64,000 nucleotides of DNA from Sipunculus nudus (Eukaryota > Annelida > Sipuncula > Golfingiida > Sipunculidae), in the NCBI GenBank assembly GCA_026874595.1, contig CM049309.1:73144426-73208425 (forward strand), given 5' to 3'. Positions 36,101-47,012 of this stretch are shown here, one piece after another; within the stretch, counting starts at the first letter, position 1, and each line of letters begins with the position of its first letter. Under the pieces are notes generated by a model. The model was not told the DNA's origin, did no database searches, and saw only the letters and a list, made by a program, of their open reading frames with translations. The position numbers and the translations under genes are program-made.

Positions 36101-39100
36101 GGTGCTTCGAGCTGGGATGTCTAGACGACAGTTGTAAGCTCTCTGGGCGACCCGCACCCGTTGAGCTCTGGCGACGATCTGACTTAGGCATGGCCAGTCA
36201 CCCCCCTTAAATAGATTCCCTTCCGGAAACCCATTTGACGGACGGGAGGATAAAAGCCCAGCGGAAGCCAAGTTTACAAGTTTACAGACAGAAGCCCACT
36301 TTACGACCAGAAACATGTCAGACTGGTCCCTACCAGCAATACTCGCTTTTTCAACCCTCGTTACAATAGGTAGTTAGCCTATTGGTAAAGCACTGTGTAA
36401 AGAGCTTAACTCTTCCTCAACCTCTTATCAAATGGTAAATAGGCAAGACCAAATTGCCACTTGACTTGGGCACATAGAAGACAAATTAATACCAGGGTTG
36501 GGTTTTATCCGTATAAAACCTGTTTAATCCAGGAAAATGGTAAAAGCTGGGTTTTATCCAGTTTAATCCAGTTTTATCCGGATTATACAGGATTAAACTG
36601 GATTAAACTAAGGATCACCCTTTAAAATTTAATAAAATTAACAAAAATGATAATCTCGATAAATAAGTTCAAAAGGTTATTAATATTAATATTATATTAA
36701 CAATATATAAGTTTAATATTCAATTGGAAATTTCTTCCAGGTTCATGTTTCACTGTTGTCAGCATCCACTATTAGCTTATGCTCAACACACGAGGTTGAC
36801 AAGCTGTCCCTTTCTCTTCTATGTTACTTTTCTGGCTGGTAGTCAATTTCTCAATAGGATGTATCATCTTTATTGCATCATCCTCGATCAGCCATCAAAT
36901 ATTTACTCATAGTGACAAGGCAAGCTTATAGGGTGACTTTTGTAACCATATTGTCAACAACTAATTATAGAGACTGTGGAGGAGGATGCCTGAATGACTT
37001 TGACCCAATGGAGGTATCTCCTCTCAGGCTGTCATGACTGGAATAATGTGAAATGGTTGCCCACTGTTGCAGCTTGTATAAACATGCCTTTCCAGTGGTC
37101 AAGGAATCACGCTACAACCCAAAATTCAGAGAAACCAACTTGGGCAAGATAGCTTTTCAAGTATTTTATCCTTTGCTTCTTGAAAGGTCTTCCCCACAAA
37201 ATTATTGACAAAGTGACTGATGTCACTGTATATATTAAGTCATTTAAGCAATAAATGACTGGATTATGTACATCTCTCTCAGATGTAAGAATAGATGCTT
37301 ATCTGTGTATATATGATATTCTATAGTACAACTGATTATGGATGGTGAACTGCAGTTGTTTAGCTTTCTTATAGTGTAATGTAAAAAATAATTGATCATG
37401 TTTTAATATAGAGTCATACTCGAACTGACCTCATAAAATAATTTAAAGTTTCAAAATTATTATTAAAGTCATGGTATGACTATCTGTGACAAAAACAATG
37501 ACTTTTATGTATAAATATAAAGTCACATAATAATTCAGTTGACTAGACATAAATGTTACTTATAAGAACTGTATTTTTTTTACAGTGGAAAACTAAACTT
37601 AATATGAAATGTCTACTTCACAGAAGTATACACCCAAACTTCAGATAAAACTGGATAAAACCTGTTTTATCCAATCTGGATTAATCTGGATTTATCCAGT
37701 GGATTAAACCGACTGCGGATAAAACTGCCAACCCTGATTATTACCAATCCATACTTTGTTTCTTTAATTAGTTATCTAAGAACCTAAACAGAAACTGTGT
37801 ATTGATGGATTTTTTTAATGCATATAAATGCATAAATTTTTATGGGTGTCATGTGATGTATTAACTTTGATATGCTGAGTTAGTCAAATTGTGATTGTGT
37901 CAGGTGTATGGAGTATGGGCAAGGCCATGGTGCAAGACCTGATGAGTGCGTTTCCTGGGATAGACGAGGCAATGAGCTACTCAGAGGTTATGAAGTAAGT
38001 ATCCCTTTATCCTCTAATACAACCTACTTATACTAAAGAAATATTTAATAATGTGAGCTTCATAACCTGATCTTCCCCTCAGTCTGACTTCAATACATAT
38101 CTACTTATGTCTCTACATACTGAAAAATCACCTGTATTATGGTGAAAGCCATGACCTGTGTTACTATAACCATTTCCACTTTAAACTGATTATCCACTTT
38201 GAATTTGGCATGTTTATTTTGAAATTCTAAAGGAATATTAGCTTGCAGTGTTCATCCTAATATTCAGTTTATAGAGACACCACATCGAGTCACTTAACCA
38301 AGTGACCAGGTGGTCCTATTTTGGTCTTTGTGATGTTTGGAATTTTATTTTTACAAAAAAGGCTCTAAATGAAAGGTCAGAAAATTTATTTAAAAACATT
38401 TTGTACAAAGGTTCATTTTGTTGGAGGATGTATCTGAATTATATTGCAATGGATTTGTCAGAAGAATGTTCAAATTTTTCATTTAGTTAACATTTCTTAT
38501 TTGCAGGTTGGTGAAAGGGATGAATTTTTCAGTCGTTGTATTTGATACCGCCCCCACTGGTCATACCTTAAGGTTACTCTCCTTCCCGTCTGTGGTGGAG
38601 AAGGGCCTTGGTAAACTATTGAGGTTAAAAAATCAACTTAGTCCTTTTATAACACAGGTAAGCTGTCAGTCAACCAGGTGCATGAGAAATAGCTTTAGCT
38701 TGAAGTAGCTTTGCTGTTTAACTTGTTTGTTTACGTATTGGGCTTCTGGAGGGAAGTTGTTTTCAGTGACATTGTTCATAAAAACCACTCATTTCTTCCA
38801 CATAAACATGTAACTCTTAAATTCATATATTCCCAAAAATGTAGTTTTATATAAACCCACATATACATAACATCATTCATGAACAGGTTTAAGCAAAATT
38901 ACTGGTCCTATTATTCACTATACTTAACTATTTTGTTATTAGAATTGTTTGAAATCTACTGACTAGATAAACTTACTGGATTTGCTCATTGATAGATGGC
39001 AAATGATTAATACAGTTTTATATTGTCAAAATGCCTTTAATGAATCAAGTAGCCTTTGATTTTTTGTGATTACTTCACATATTTATAATTTTGGCAATTT

Positions 39101-41633
39101 AAATTTCCAGCTAAGTCAGAAACCTAACTGTGACTAGTACACAGTACCAATACATCAAGCCTATCATGTTTCATTAATTCTCTCTGAATCAGTGATGTTT
39201 TCTATTCCCACCAGATGGCAGGCTTGTTAGGTATGCAAAACATGAATGCAGATGAGATGACAAAAAAACTGGAGGACATGTTACCCACCATAAGACAAGT
39301 GAATGAACAATTTAAGGACCCGGTAAGTGCAAATCTTTCTCTCACTTGTTGGAATTTGTGATTAAATTTACAAAACCATAAATATCTCTTGAATCCAAGG
39401 GGGTTATGTTTATACGAAAAACTCAACCATATCTGATGAACCAAAATCATGTAATATAAAAATACTATGTACCTACATCTACCCTCTGACTTGTTAATGC
39501 AAACAACAGGCCATGTATCCAAACTAAAAAAAAAAGAAATTTCTGTTGAAGTCCTTTCCTTTCCATCTCCTGATGTACACCTATTTTTTGCTTTGAAAAA
39601 TTTTATTAGTTACATTTTGAAGGAGTTAATGGTTATGTAGGGTAGAAGATTAAAGGGCCTAATTTTCAACAAGGTAAATTGACACCTACCTTACAGTTAC
39701 ACATTATTAAGGAAACAGAATTATTTTGCAATATGAGAAATCATTTGCTAGTATGTAAAACTGAATTATTTATATCTGCTGTGTTTCCTTGTGTTTTCAG
39801 AATCAGACCACTTTTGTGTGTGTATGTATTGCTGAGTTTCTGTCACTGTATGAGACAGAGAGGCTGGTTCAAGAACTGACAAAACACGGGATTGACACTC
39901 ACAATATTGTCGTAAACCAGCTGCTGTTTCAGCGGAAGGCAGATAAACCCTGCAAAATGTGTATATCACGGCACCGTATTCAAGCCAAATATCTTGACCA
40001 GGTGGGTGACTGTGTCACTTATTATACAGTAGAAACACCCAAGTACATACAGTTGCAGGACCTATGATTTAACTTTAAAAATAAGGTGTCTGTGTTAGAG
40101 AGGCCATAGGCCTACTTTTTATGACTCCACAAGGGTTCATAATATAGAGGTGTCAGCAAGTACAGTTTTTCCTTTAGGTCACATTAAAAATTTAGTCCTA
40201 GGGTCTCTGGGAACAAAATATATTGTGTGAGCAGGTAAATTAGTTTGCTTTACTACCAGTTGAGACACAATACATGGAATTTTGCCATCTTATCAAGAAA
40301 TACAAAAATCAGCTTCAATCCTTGAAATGGTGTATATGATCAACCCAAATATTTGTCCATTTTCCATACCTTTATGGATTTTTAAGGAAATTGTGCCATA
40401 GCAAATCTTTGCAACATTACCTAGGACTTAGTCTTCATTTGCAAAAAAAAAAAAATTGATCCACCAAAAATGGAAGTGGCAATTCTGTAGAACAATCAAT
40501 TATATTTTTGTATGGCCTTACTTATTTTACAGCATTATGTCAAGAAATTTACACAAGTTTATAGATACCATTGCTCTGTATGATAAGATTAATGGATAAA
40601 AAAGAAGCTCATCATGTCCTCAATTCACTTCTGGCAAATGAAGGTACCTTGTATTAGAGTTATTGAAGCTGCAACTTCTCATGTCAATATGAATCACCTT
40701 CAGGTAGGCTCTGGTACTGTAATCCCTTACCCTCAGGATTCCAGCAATCAGTATTGGCTCCATGTGGCCAGAAATATGAGAAATATTGGAAATAGGTTTT
40801 CCTCTTTTTCAGTCAGGGAAAGGTTTGGAAATTTGAGAAAATGTCTAAAATTTGTTAAGAATCAGGAAATTTTAAAGCTTAATGATATTTATTTAGCCAA
40901 AAAGATATTGTTTATTATGCATATTTTGTCTTATGTACAGAAAGCATATCCACTGGTTTATTGGCCATGAAGACCTATGGGAATAGGTGATATGTTTAGT
41001 GTGCAATTTTGAAATGTCTTCAGTGAAAATCAGAAATTTGTTTTGTTCAGTTGTGGGAACCATCTACCACTTTTGCAAATGGGAACTGGTTTCAAATTGT
41101 ATATAATCTACACACAGTTGTATAGAGTGTTTGCAGGGTAAACAAATTTTCATTGATTCTGTTTTTGTCAAATTGCGTGTAACCCCTACTACCAAGGTGC
41201 ATACATTTAAGTGATGTCACACGTGGTCTTTTTGTGGGAGACACTCTTTTTTGTGTGAAACACCAAACTGGTTTCTGCAATATACATTGGCCAAAAAGGT
41301 TTAAGCACAGTTGCTTTGTGATAGGAATAAAAGTGAACAAGAAGAAATTATTGTGTGATCCTAAGCCCTCAGATTTTGAGTATCATTCAACAGGATTCAG
41401 TATTATTCTATGATGTGTTTCTCATTCTGAACCTTGCATACATAACCTCAGGCATTTTATTTATTGTGTACTATCATTTTGTTTTTCAGATAGAGGACCT
41501 GTATGATGATTTTCATTTGACCAGGCTTCCCCTGTTGGAACATGAAGTGCGTGGTGTTACTCAAGTCAAATCTTTCTCAGAATACCTAAAGACACCTTTT
41601 AATCCTGATAAGGATAATTTTGCAGTTAATTGA
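21143..41633 (+). CDS. ASNA1: ATPase GET3 / ASNA1 (TRC40), tail-anchored protein targeting; complete, 8 exons
   Basis: This gene encodes the cytosolic homodimeric ATPase that takes tail-anchored proteins to the ER membrane through the GET/TRC pathway. Coding exons: 21143-21270, 27155-27302, 27794-27851, 37904-37994, 38507-38657, 39215-39322, 39801-40001 and 41490-41633. All introns are GT-AG, phases agree, and the product is 342 residues, close to the usual animal length of about 350. Visible motifs are the deviant P-loop [10 protein letters not shown] (residues 32-41), switch I DPAHN (63-67, with the catalytic-type Asp63), switch [10 protein letters not shown] (155-162) and the zinc/dimer motif CKMC (279-282). 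Three codons are split by introns: Ser43, Ser112 and Lys142. The start is the first ATG of exon 1; a second ATG four codons later could also serve. No catalytic residue appears lost and no frame break was found, so the gene looks functional despite about 10 kb of elements in intron 3. Intron 1 follows the P-loop directly. The family assignment is certain. Confidence 0.97.
21271..24903. other. ASNA1 intron 1 before the Helentron-like insertion
   Basis: AT-rich intronic sequence. A 60-codon ORF at 22165 has no motif. No internal element with clear ends was found. Confidence 0.5.
24904..27127 (+). mobile_element. AGCTCA-family Helentron-like element, copy B, in ASNA1 intron 1
   Basis: The 5' hairpin is AGCTCAGCTGAC-AA-GTCATCTGAGCT (24904-24929), followed by CACCCTTTGTCC. 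Six 335-342-bp units begin at about 24975, 25312, 25654, 25993, 26327 and 26666. The end is AGTCAGCTGAGTG, the palindrome TGACCCATGGGTCA (27109-27122) and CTTGT. It is colinear with copy A but lacks the nested GTATCCGCC element. Exon 2 of ASNA1 starts 27 bp after its 3' end. Confidence 0.82.
27852..28383. other. 5' part of ASNA1 intron 3
   Basis: Between exon 3 and the LTR element lies a patch of higher GC (27950-28210) with overlapping 76-103-codon ORFs on both strands. None shows a domain. It may be an old repeat. Confidence 0.4.
28384..28967 (-). repeat. 3' LTR of the Ty3/gypsy element
   Basis: This 584-bp LTR has the same termini and is colinear with 35793-36365. It keeps the extra ACATCTAG-type 8 bp near 28725 and more CpG dinucleotides than the other LTR. 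Confidence 0.93.
28968..28985 (-). other. polypurine tract next to the 3' LTR
   Basis: On the minus strand the 18 bases just before the 3' LTR read GTTTGAGAGGAGGGGATG plus A, a purine-rich run ending at TGTAAC. This is the expected position for plus-strand DNA priming in reverse transcription. Confidence 0.75.
29557..31224 (-). pseudogene. pol: retrotransposon pol, RNase H and integrase part, frame-broken
   Basis: After the TAA the same frame resumes. RNase H shows the first catalytic Asp in LDTDAS, then RKELLAI and RTDHGAL. About seven residues expected before [13 protein letters not shown] seem missing. The frame then breaks near 30610. The next open stretch (30650-30249) has the integrase HHCC zinc domain, with two His and then CRECKPC. 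Another shift near 30220 leads into the catalytic core (30194-29739), with Asp in VIADYFSKW, Asp in SDQGSQFE and Glu in SDGMVERFN, the D,D,E triad. Low-complexity C-terminal sequence follows to about 29557. The domain order RT, RNase H, integrase places it in Ty3/gypsy. Confidence 0.88.
31225..33093 (-). pseudogene. pol: retrotransposon pol, protease and reverse transcriptase part
   Basis: The pol frame opens upstream of 33075, in -1 relative to gag, and runs without a stop to 31225 (617 codons from 33075). An aspartic protease comes first, with active-site DSGS. The reverse transcriptase follows, with the DYRKLN and DLASGY motifs and a catalytic box FIDDI, an acceptable form of the usual YVDD. 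Two positions look drifted: RR after DLASGY where WQ is common, and PVPFE where AxF(Q/E) is usual. An in-frame TAA at the RNase H border (31225-31227) ends the open stretch. It could be a true mutation or an assembly error. Confidence 0.9.
33039..33099 (-). promoter_or_regulatory. predicted -1 ribosomal frameshift signal at the gag-pol junction
   Basis: In the gag zero frame the minus strand reads G GGA AAC (33099-33093), a classical slippery heptamer. An 8-nt spacer containing the gag TAG follows. Then GCTGAG (33084-33079) can pair with CTCAGC (33064-33059), and TGGGTC in its loop (33074-33069) can pair with GACCCA (33044-33039), giving an H-type pseudoknot. A -1 slip lands exactly in the pol frame with no stop before 33075. 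The signals are read directly; activity is inferred. Confidence 0.8.
33084..35425 (-). pseudogene. gag: retrotransposon gag, frame-broken
   Basis: Gag forms the internal particle that packages element RNA. The N-terminal open stretch (35425-34208, 405 codons) starts at an ATG and is rich in Gln, Ser and Pro, with a helical Gln-rich middle. It ends at a stop near 34208. The sequence continues in another frame through 33980-34165 into the capsid-like part, where a second break lies near 33880. The last open stretch (33725-33084) has the gag helical core and a basic tail with a zinc knuckle whose expected His is Tyr ([14 protein letters not shown]). It ends at a TAG (33086-33084) that overlaps the frameshift signal. 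With at least two breaks it cannot make a full Gag. Confidence 0.85.
35773..35790 (-). other. candidate primer-binding site
   Basis: Two bases inside the 5' LTR the minus strand reads TGGTGGCAGTGCTTTGAT. It starts with the TGG that pairs with a tRNA CCA end. The first nine bases fit a tRNA-Leu acceptor arm as recalled, but the rest does not clearly match, so the primer tRNA is uncertain. Confidence 0.5.
35793..36365 (-). repeat. 5' LTR of the Ty3/gypsy element
   Basis: This 573-bp LTR starts TGTAAC and ends GTTACA on either strand. Relative to the partner LTR it lacks an 8-bp piece near 36129 and carries several changes of the CG to CA kind near the end. It is 5' for the minus-strand element. 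Confidence 0.93.
36493..37736. mobile_element. hAT-like non-autonomous element with repeat-rich ends
   Basis: A 1244-bp element has ends CAGGGTTGG and CCAACCCTG, continuing inward as mirror-image TTTTATCCG sequence. The flanking 8-mers ATTAATAC (36485-36492) and ATTATTAC (37737-37744) match at 7 of 8 positions, the length of a hAT target duplication. Both ends hold clusters of TTTTATCC / GGATTAAAC motifs. No transposase ORF is visible; the interior is AT-rich with only short ORFs. It sits in ASNA1 intron 3, 127 bp beyond the LTR element. Confidence 0.75.
40002..41489. other. ASNA1 intron 7
   Basis: AT-rich intron. A 118-codon plus-strand ORF at 40614-40970 has no homology I recognise and no splice context joining it to the gene. 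It is treated as chance. Confidence 0.5.
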
Positions 41634-41790
41634 CCTTGTGTGATTGAAGTGCTCAGGACCAACCTGACACCTACTGGCACTCTCCTGCACCATATAAATA
41701 GATTTATACAATACCTGGATAACCTTGCAGCTATAAGTTGTATCAATTACAGTGACTTATTTTGGGTATACATTGTAATAAAAAAGATGA
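41634..41790 (+). promoter_or_regulatory. 3' UTR start and candidate poly(A) signal of ASNA1
   Basis: After the TGA stop at 41631-41633 the sequence is non-coding. A canonical AATAAA lies at 41777-41782, about 145 nt downstream, and could end the transcript just beyond it. Further AT-rich sequence follows, so a longer 3' UTR is possible. The signal is seen; its use is inferred. Confidence 0.5.
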
Positions 41791-44684
41791 TAATTGTTTA
41801 GAAAGCAGTCCTACTCTTTCTACCAAATCTGTTATACCCTTTAATTTCTGCAGTGAGTATTATGTCAAAATGTTGGAAACACAAATGTATCTGTCTGTTC
41901 TTCAATCCGTACTGAATTTATTTCTGAAGTTTAGATAGGTTTAACTTGAGAGTTATAATAACTTATAGCTGGTTGGTTATATTTTTCTTAAGTTTAAGTC
42001 AGCTTACTGAAGATGGAGTTCTTAGCTTGATGTGATATGCAGAGTCTTGAGTTAAAGGCCATGGCTGAATTTTGACCTCTGACCTGGGATATTCAAATGT
42101 TCTTTCCACCTAGGAAATGTGGTGGTGTTGGAAGGAGCCTGCAAAAAAAGTCTTTCCCAGCAAATGATCCGTCGAAGCATGTTTTAATTTTCATGTAGAA
42201 GTCAAATCTGAAGCCCTGTGTTTTTATGAAATCAATATGTAATGGGTGTAAAATGGGTATCCAGATCTGTGTTATATATTTTAAATGTCATCTTTGCATA
42301 TATAAGCAGAGTGTAATTACAGTGTATATTAAAAGAAGAAAAAAATGTCTGTTATTTAACATCATATAGACGAACATGCACTATCTGTCACATGTATCTC
42401 TGGAGCAAATTGTAATTAAATTTCTTAGAAATGTTCTTGTTGTCTGAGTTTTACAATATCCAGTTAAGCTGTTTTCACACTACAAGCATCTTGATAACAT
42501 ATTTGATACACCCCCTGTTCATACAGAAACAAAATTACATGTTCAGTATCATGTCCAAAAAGATGTTCAATTTACTTCTGTGATGGTGTGTGTGCCAAAA
42601 TATTCTTCCGATTGTGTATGCATTGTGGAATCCTTGTTTACATGCATAAATTTATTAAGTGTTCACACTCCATTTATTTGAATACAGTATTATTGAATTT
42701 GGTATCAAAACTACCTCCTTATGTAGATTGAGATACTAATGAATGCAGATGCAATATGAACATGGATTTGGAGGTACAGTATTCAATACCTAATTAAGTG
42801 TATATGTGTATAGTTTGAACACTAGTTTTATCAGGAACACCAGACAATAGGTACCCTCCACATGGCAGTGGCTGGGGTACCTTAAAATGCAGATTTCTGA
42901 TGTACTCTTCTTGGTTATTTGTCTGGTAGGTGGCAGCACCATGTTTATATCATGACATTACCAGATTATGCAGATCTCTATCAGGTCATCACAAAAAGAC
43001 AGCAAAACTAGAAAATTCTGCAACCTAGTTTGAAAGCACTTGAGCGTCCACACCGGCATGATGCTGCCACCTACCGGACATATAACCAAAGAGAACGGCG
43101 ACTTCTCATTTTTGCCACGTGTTACCTGTACCATGACGTTATCTGCACAAATCCATGTAGAAAAGCGGCTTATAAATATTGCTATATAAAATATACTTCT
43201 GCAATTTTTTCCGAAGTAAGTCCTATAGTTTGGGGCAAAATACTTAGAGTCCCCTGTCCTATATTTGCGCTAAAATATGTAAAATAAAACGTAATTAATG
43301 CCTTGATAAATATCACTGGGAACTGATTACTCGAACAAACGGCCAGTCCAGTGAATAGGGGGGGGGGGGTTCCTGATATTGCATACTAGTCATGTAACAA
43401 GGGCATTGGAAGAGCTGGCGAATCCCTACCATTTACAAGTAGTAAAATGTCACAAATTCTCTTTGTTCTATATCTTGAACACGGTGAACTTTTATGGGGG
43501 CGATATCCTATAGGTTAGCTCCAGGAACTTGTCGCATCACTGGGAAACGCCCTTAGTTGTGCTAGGCGGTGACAGATGGCGCTTACTACTACCTCGAAGT
43601 CCATTTGGCCAGTCGGGGTCTTTTATATTATGAAAACTCACATAGAGTCGTGATATCGGTAAATATATAACTTCATTAGCCTAATTGTAAATGGCCTCTG
43701 ATAATCATATATATGTATCTGTTCTGACATTTCGATACTACATAATTAAAAAATATTGATCAATATAGGGGCCCAGGAATCCGTAATTCCTACTACAAAT
43801 AAGCTTTTCCAACATGGAACTGATAATATTCGTAAACACAGGCAGTACCGATTGCCGAGAACACTAGAGCAACATGTACATAGTTTCTCTTAATATTTAT
43901 ATGTACTATGCTGTATAAGCTTTGAAAACCTTTAATTACGGTATATGTGTGGTTTGGCTAGGTGGATGTGTTTGATATTAATTCTTGTGGTATAGACATA
44001 CTAAGAATAGATTTATATAATAGATTAGAGTCAGATATGTTCGTAAGCATGAGCAATGTAAACATCGCTCTTTTCTTCATTAGAGATCAATTTAAAGTTT
44101 AAAGTTTAAAAAGTAAGGATAAGTAGTCCCTTCCGTCCCTCAGTCACTAACTGGTTTGTTTTGAACAGAAACGACCTCTGGCGGAAATGTGATTGGAATC
44201 TAGATCCCAAAGTGTCCGTGGACCTCAGGATCCCTTTGCATATATAACTGGTTCTGGAACTTGAATTACAAAATGTAGCCGACGACAGACCAAACGGCCC
44301 GGAGTCGCCATGTAGTCTGGTCTACCTGTGTTGAATGGTACAAGTACAACACCGTACAAAACAGGGTTGACGTCATCGTGTATTGATTTTGGAACGGCTG
44401 AAAAGGAAGCGCAATATGTTTGTGTGCTTAACGAAATTATGTATTGATCCAAGTGTAAAAATAAAGCCACGGCTGTCAAAAGCAGTCTTATTTGAGGATG
44501 TTCCAGTTATGAGAAAATGTACTGCTCCGCCAATCACAACATATGAGTCACTACTTACATATAATTGTCCTTAACATATTATAGAGCTGAATGAATTCTC
44601 TCCCCAGCGTTAACATATAAGGAACCCATGTCGTTTTAGTTAAGCTTCAAGGACATTTGTCTAAGTATATAATTGCCTTAGCCA
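41791..44684. other. intergenic, no gene seen
   Basis: Short ORFs only. A poly-G run occurs near 43359. Nothing else can be supported. Confidence 0.5.
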
Positions 44685-44945
44685 GGAGGGTATACGTTCA
44701 TTCCCGTTCGTGTGTGTTTGTTCATAATATAACTCGCGCAATCATTTTTGGAATCTCATAAAGTTTTCAGGGCATTTCGGGAATAGGTCGATGAAGAATC
44801 GATCAAATTTTGGTGTGGATCCTGAACATGATCCGGATTTATGAATACTCACAAATGTACAGTCATTTTTGCACGAATGGAAGTATGAATATGGGCCGAA
44901 TAAGTGAATGCAAACAAGTTTTTGGGAGCATCCAGCAAAAGTGAC
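44685..44945 (+). repeat. dispersed repeat, left copy of a long inverted pair
   Basis: Landmarks in order are TACGTTCATTCCCGTTC, CATAATATAACTCGCGCAAT, GGAATCTCATAAAGTTTTCA, GGGCATTTCG and TTCACA/CTCACAAATGTACAGT. The same order appears on the minus strand at 46770-47012. Confidence 0.65.
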
Positions 44946-46600
44946 CAATCACATTGCTGAGGCTTGCATTGCTTAGAATGCAGATTTCTTTTTGTAACTA
45001 GGCTGAAGGTCGGGGAAACTTGTTACATGTTACAGGCTGATATAACAGCCAACATCACAAATAATTCTTGTGGGCGAGACAATTTCATATAACTAAAAAA
45101 TTTGATCGATATTTTTAAAGCATTGTTTGTATGTAAAAATGGACGAGAAAATGAAGCTTCTTCAAAATGGACATGACCTCACTTTACCATCAGAGTGACC
45201 TTGAATGGTTCTATTTCGGGTGAAAATAAAAGAAAATATGAAAGTTTCAAATATCTACATAATGGGTGGATGGACAATTCAGATTAAAAGAAAAGTACGA
45301 CTGATAGTCTTGGACCTCTTTTTGTACAAAAGCCTAGTGGCTCTACCTAAACAGTTTTTTTTTCAGTTTGTCTGCGCGGGATATCGCATTGTGTTTTCCC
45401 AGTCTGAAAACTCTTAACCCCGCTGTTATTGGTTTGAACATTTACGGCCTTGTACCAGCCACCTATAGGCGAAACCCAGTAAACCCTGCTACATCAAGCA
45501 TTGGCTGTGTACAAGGAGTTGTGAACGAATTCAGCTTATAAAACTTGGTAAGGAGTGTTTCCAGCTCTTCACTTCTTGGCTAAGCCTCCTATGCCCATTT
45601 TACCGCGCCATACATATCTAAAAGTGGTTCATATTCCCAGGAACTCTATCAAAAGTTCATGCTGATATTGTAATTTCTTTTATTGTGGGCGTATGTTGTG
45701 AAAGTCAGTAATACAACTGTGATCCTTATATGAAGGCTTGTGACTCTTATTCTTACCCATACATTCACCTACTGTGTGATGGAGAATGACGAATTTGTAA
45801 ACGTTTGCACCGGCCCTAACAGGAGTGAAAACGCCTTATTATAAGGGAGTTCATTCCCCTCATTTAATCAGTACAGGTGGGGGGGGGGGGGGGGGGGGGA
45901 TGCAATACCAGACTTGAACCAGCCACTGAAGATCTCTTGACAAGCCGAAAATTAGTTCTTCTCCTGGAGCAGTTATTATACACCACCCGCCCGATTGTGT
46001 AAGCACAATTAAATGCATAACTAACCCGCATAATCATCTATAACCAAGCTTGGCTTTTTTATGTATATTTTCTTTCTTGATTTGTTTAATTTGTTTGTTT
46101 TTTTTTTTGTGTGAGGGTGTGTGTGAAAATGTAACCACGAGCAATTCGCGAAAATTACATGAACGCGAAAGGTTGGGCCTTGCCGTTTCGCGAAATTTGG
46201 GTTTTTGTCCTAATTTTGTCCTACAGTATAACACAGTGCAGATGTAATGTACACGTATTTGACTTGTTTTAACGGTTTTATCAAATGTAGTCTTATTAAA
46301 TTCATTTGTAAAATGGAAAATTTTAATTTTTTTACAGCATTTTATTTGAGTCATTAAATCGAATGTGTATTATTATGCTTCAGCTCATTTCCATTATTCT
46401 TTAAGTTTTTTATGTTTCCAGTGGACTTATTTACATGCATATTTGAGTCAATTTGTTGAAATTCTGAAACTTTTACAAATTCATGTTTGTGATCATGAGA
46501 GACTCCTGTTTTTTTTTTGTTTTTTTTTTCATGTAGTCAATAAAAGTGCAGAGTCAACACAACCACTAGGATTTATACAAATATTCTTAAAATCAATTTA
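44946..46600. other. region between inverted repeats, no gene
   Basis: It contains a 21-base G run (45879-45899) and short ORFs of 65-106 codons without motifs. Confidence 0.45.
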
Positions 46601-46633
46601 AGCTGAGCGCCGTGACCCATAGGTCCCTTGTTT
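46601..46633 (+). mobile_element. solo 3' end of an AGCTCA-family Helentron-like element
   Basis: AGCTGAGCGCCGTGACCCAT followed by AGGTCCCTTGTTT matches the 3' end at 12520-12553. No convincing 5' hairpin was found upstream, so the element is truncated or its body is unrecognised. Confidence 0.6.
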
Positions 46634-46769
46634 GTCGAAACAAGCAATTCCAACTCTTAATGTCAGTATTTGCCTGGTGGTGTCGCTATTTTGGTGAACA
46701 AGGTCTGAACTGAATACCCTCAAAATTTAAACAGAACTAGAAATCTGCATTTTCATAATCGTTCCATAT

Positions 46770-47012
46770 TCCCAGGTTCATACGTTCATAAGTGACTGTA
46801 CATTTGTGAATATTCTTTGATTGACGTTCCTCAACCAAGATCATGTACTGGTTTCACATCAAAATTCATTTTTTTTTTTTTTCATTTGATAAATCACGAA
46901 ATGCCCTAAAAATTCCATGAGATTCCGTTCATAATTGCGTGAGTTATGTTGTGAACAAAACACGCCCACAAACATGCACTTAAGAACGGGTATGAACGCA
47001 TTTACCCTGCTT
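46770..47012 (-). repeat. dispersed repeat, right copy of the inverted pair
   Basis: Read on the minus strand it follows the 44685 copy: GCGTTCATACCCGTTC, CAACATAACTCACGCAAT, GGAATCTCATGGAATTTTTA, GGGCATTTCG and CACAAATGTACAGTCA. The copies are clearly diverged and about 1.8 kb apart. Confidence 0.65.

Larger units (their letters stand above)
28384..36365 (-). mobile_element. Ty3/gypsy-type LTR retrotransposon in ASNA1 intron 3, antisense to the gene
   Basis: A 7982-bp element lies between two LTRs that start TGTAAC and end GTTACA. The 4-bp direct repeat ATAG flanks it (28380-28383 and 36366-36369), as expected for a target-site duplication. On the minus strand the order is LTR, primer-binding region, gag, protease, reverse transcriptase, RNase H, integrase, polypurine tract, LTR; that order defines Ty3/gypsy. 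The LTRs differ by roughly 22 substitutions and five small indels by eye (about 96% identity), so the insertion is fairly recent. Frame breaks in gag, an in-frame stop in pol and breaks in the integrase region make this copy defective. Confidence 0.95.

Noticed and set aside
36366-36410. Possible tRNA or tRNA-derived SINE start (TAGCCTATTGGTAAAGCAC resembles an A box)
   Set aside because: No B box GGTTCGAATCC and no cloverleaf follow, and the left part would have to continue across the LTR insertion site without support.
40614-40970. 118-codon ORF as an extra ASNA1 exon
   Set aside because: The protein is complete and colinear with the family without it, and joining it would disrupt the conserved order between exons 7 and 8.
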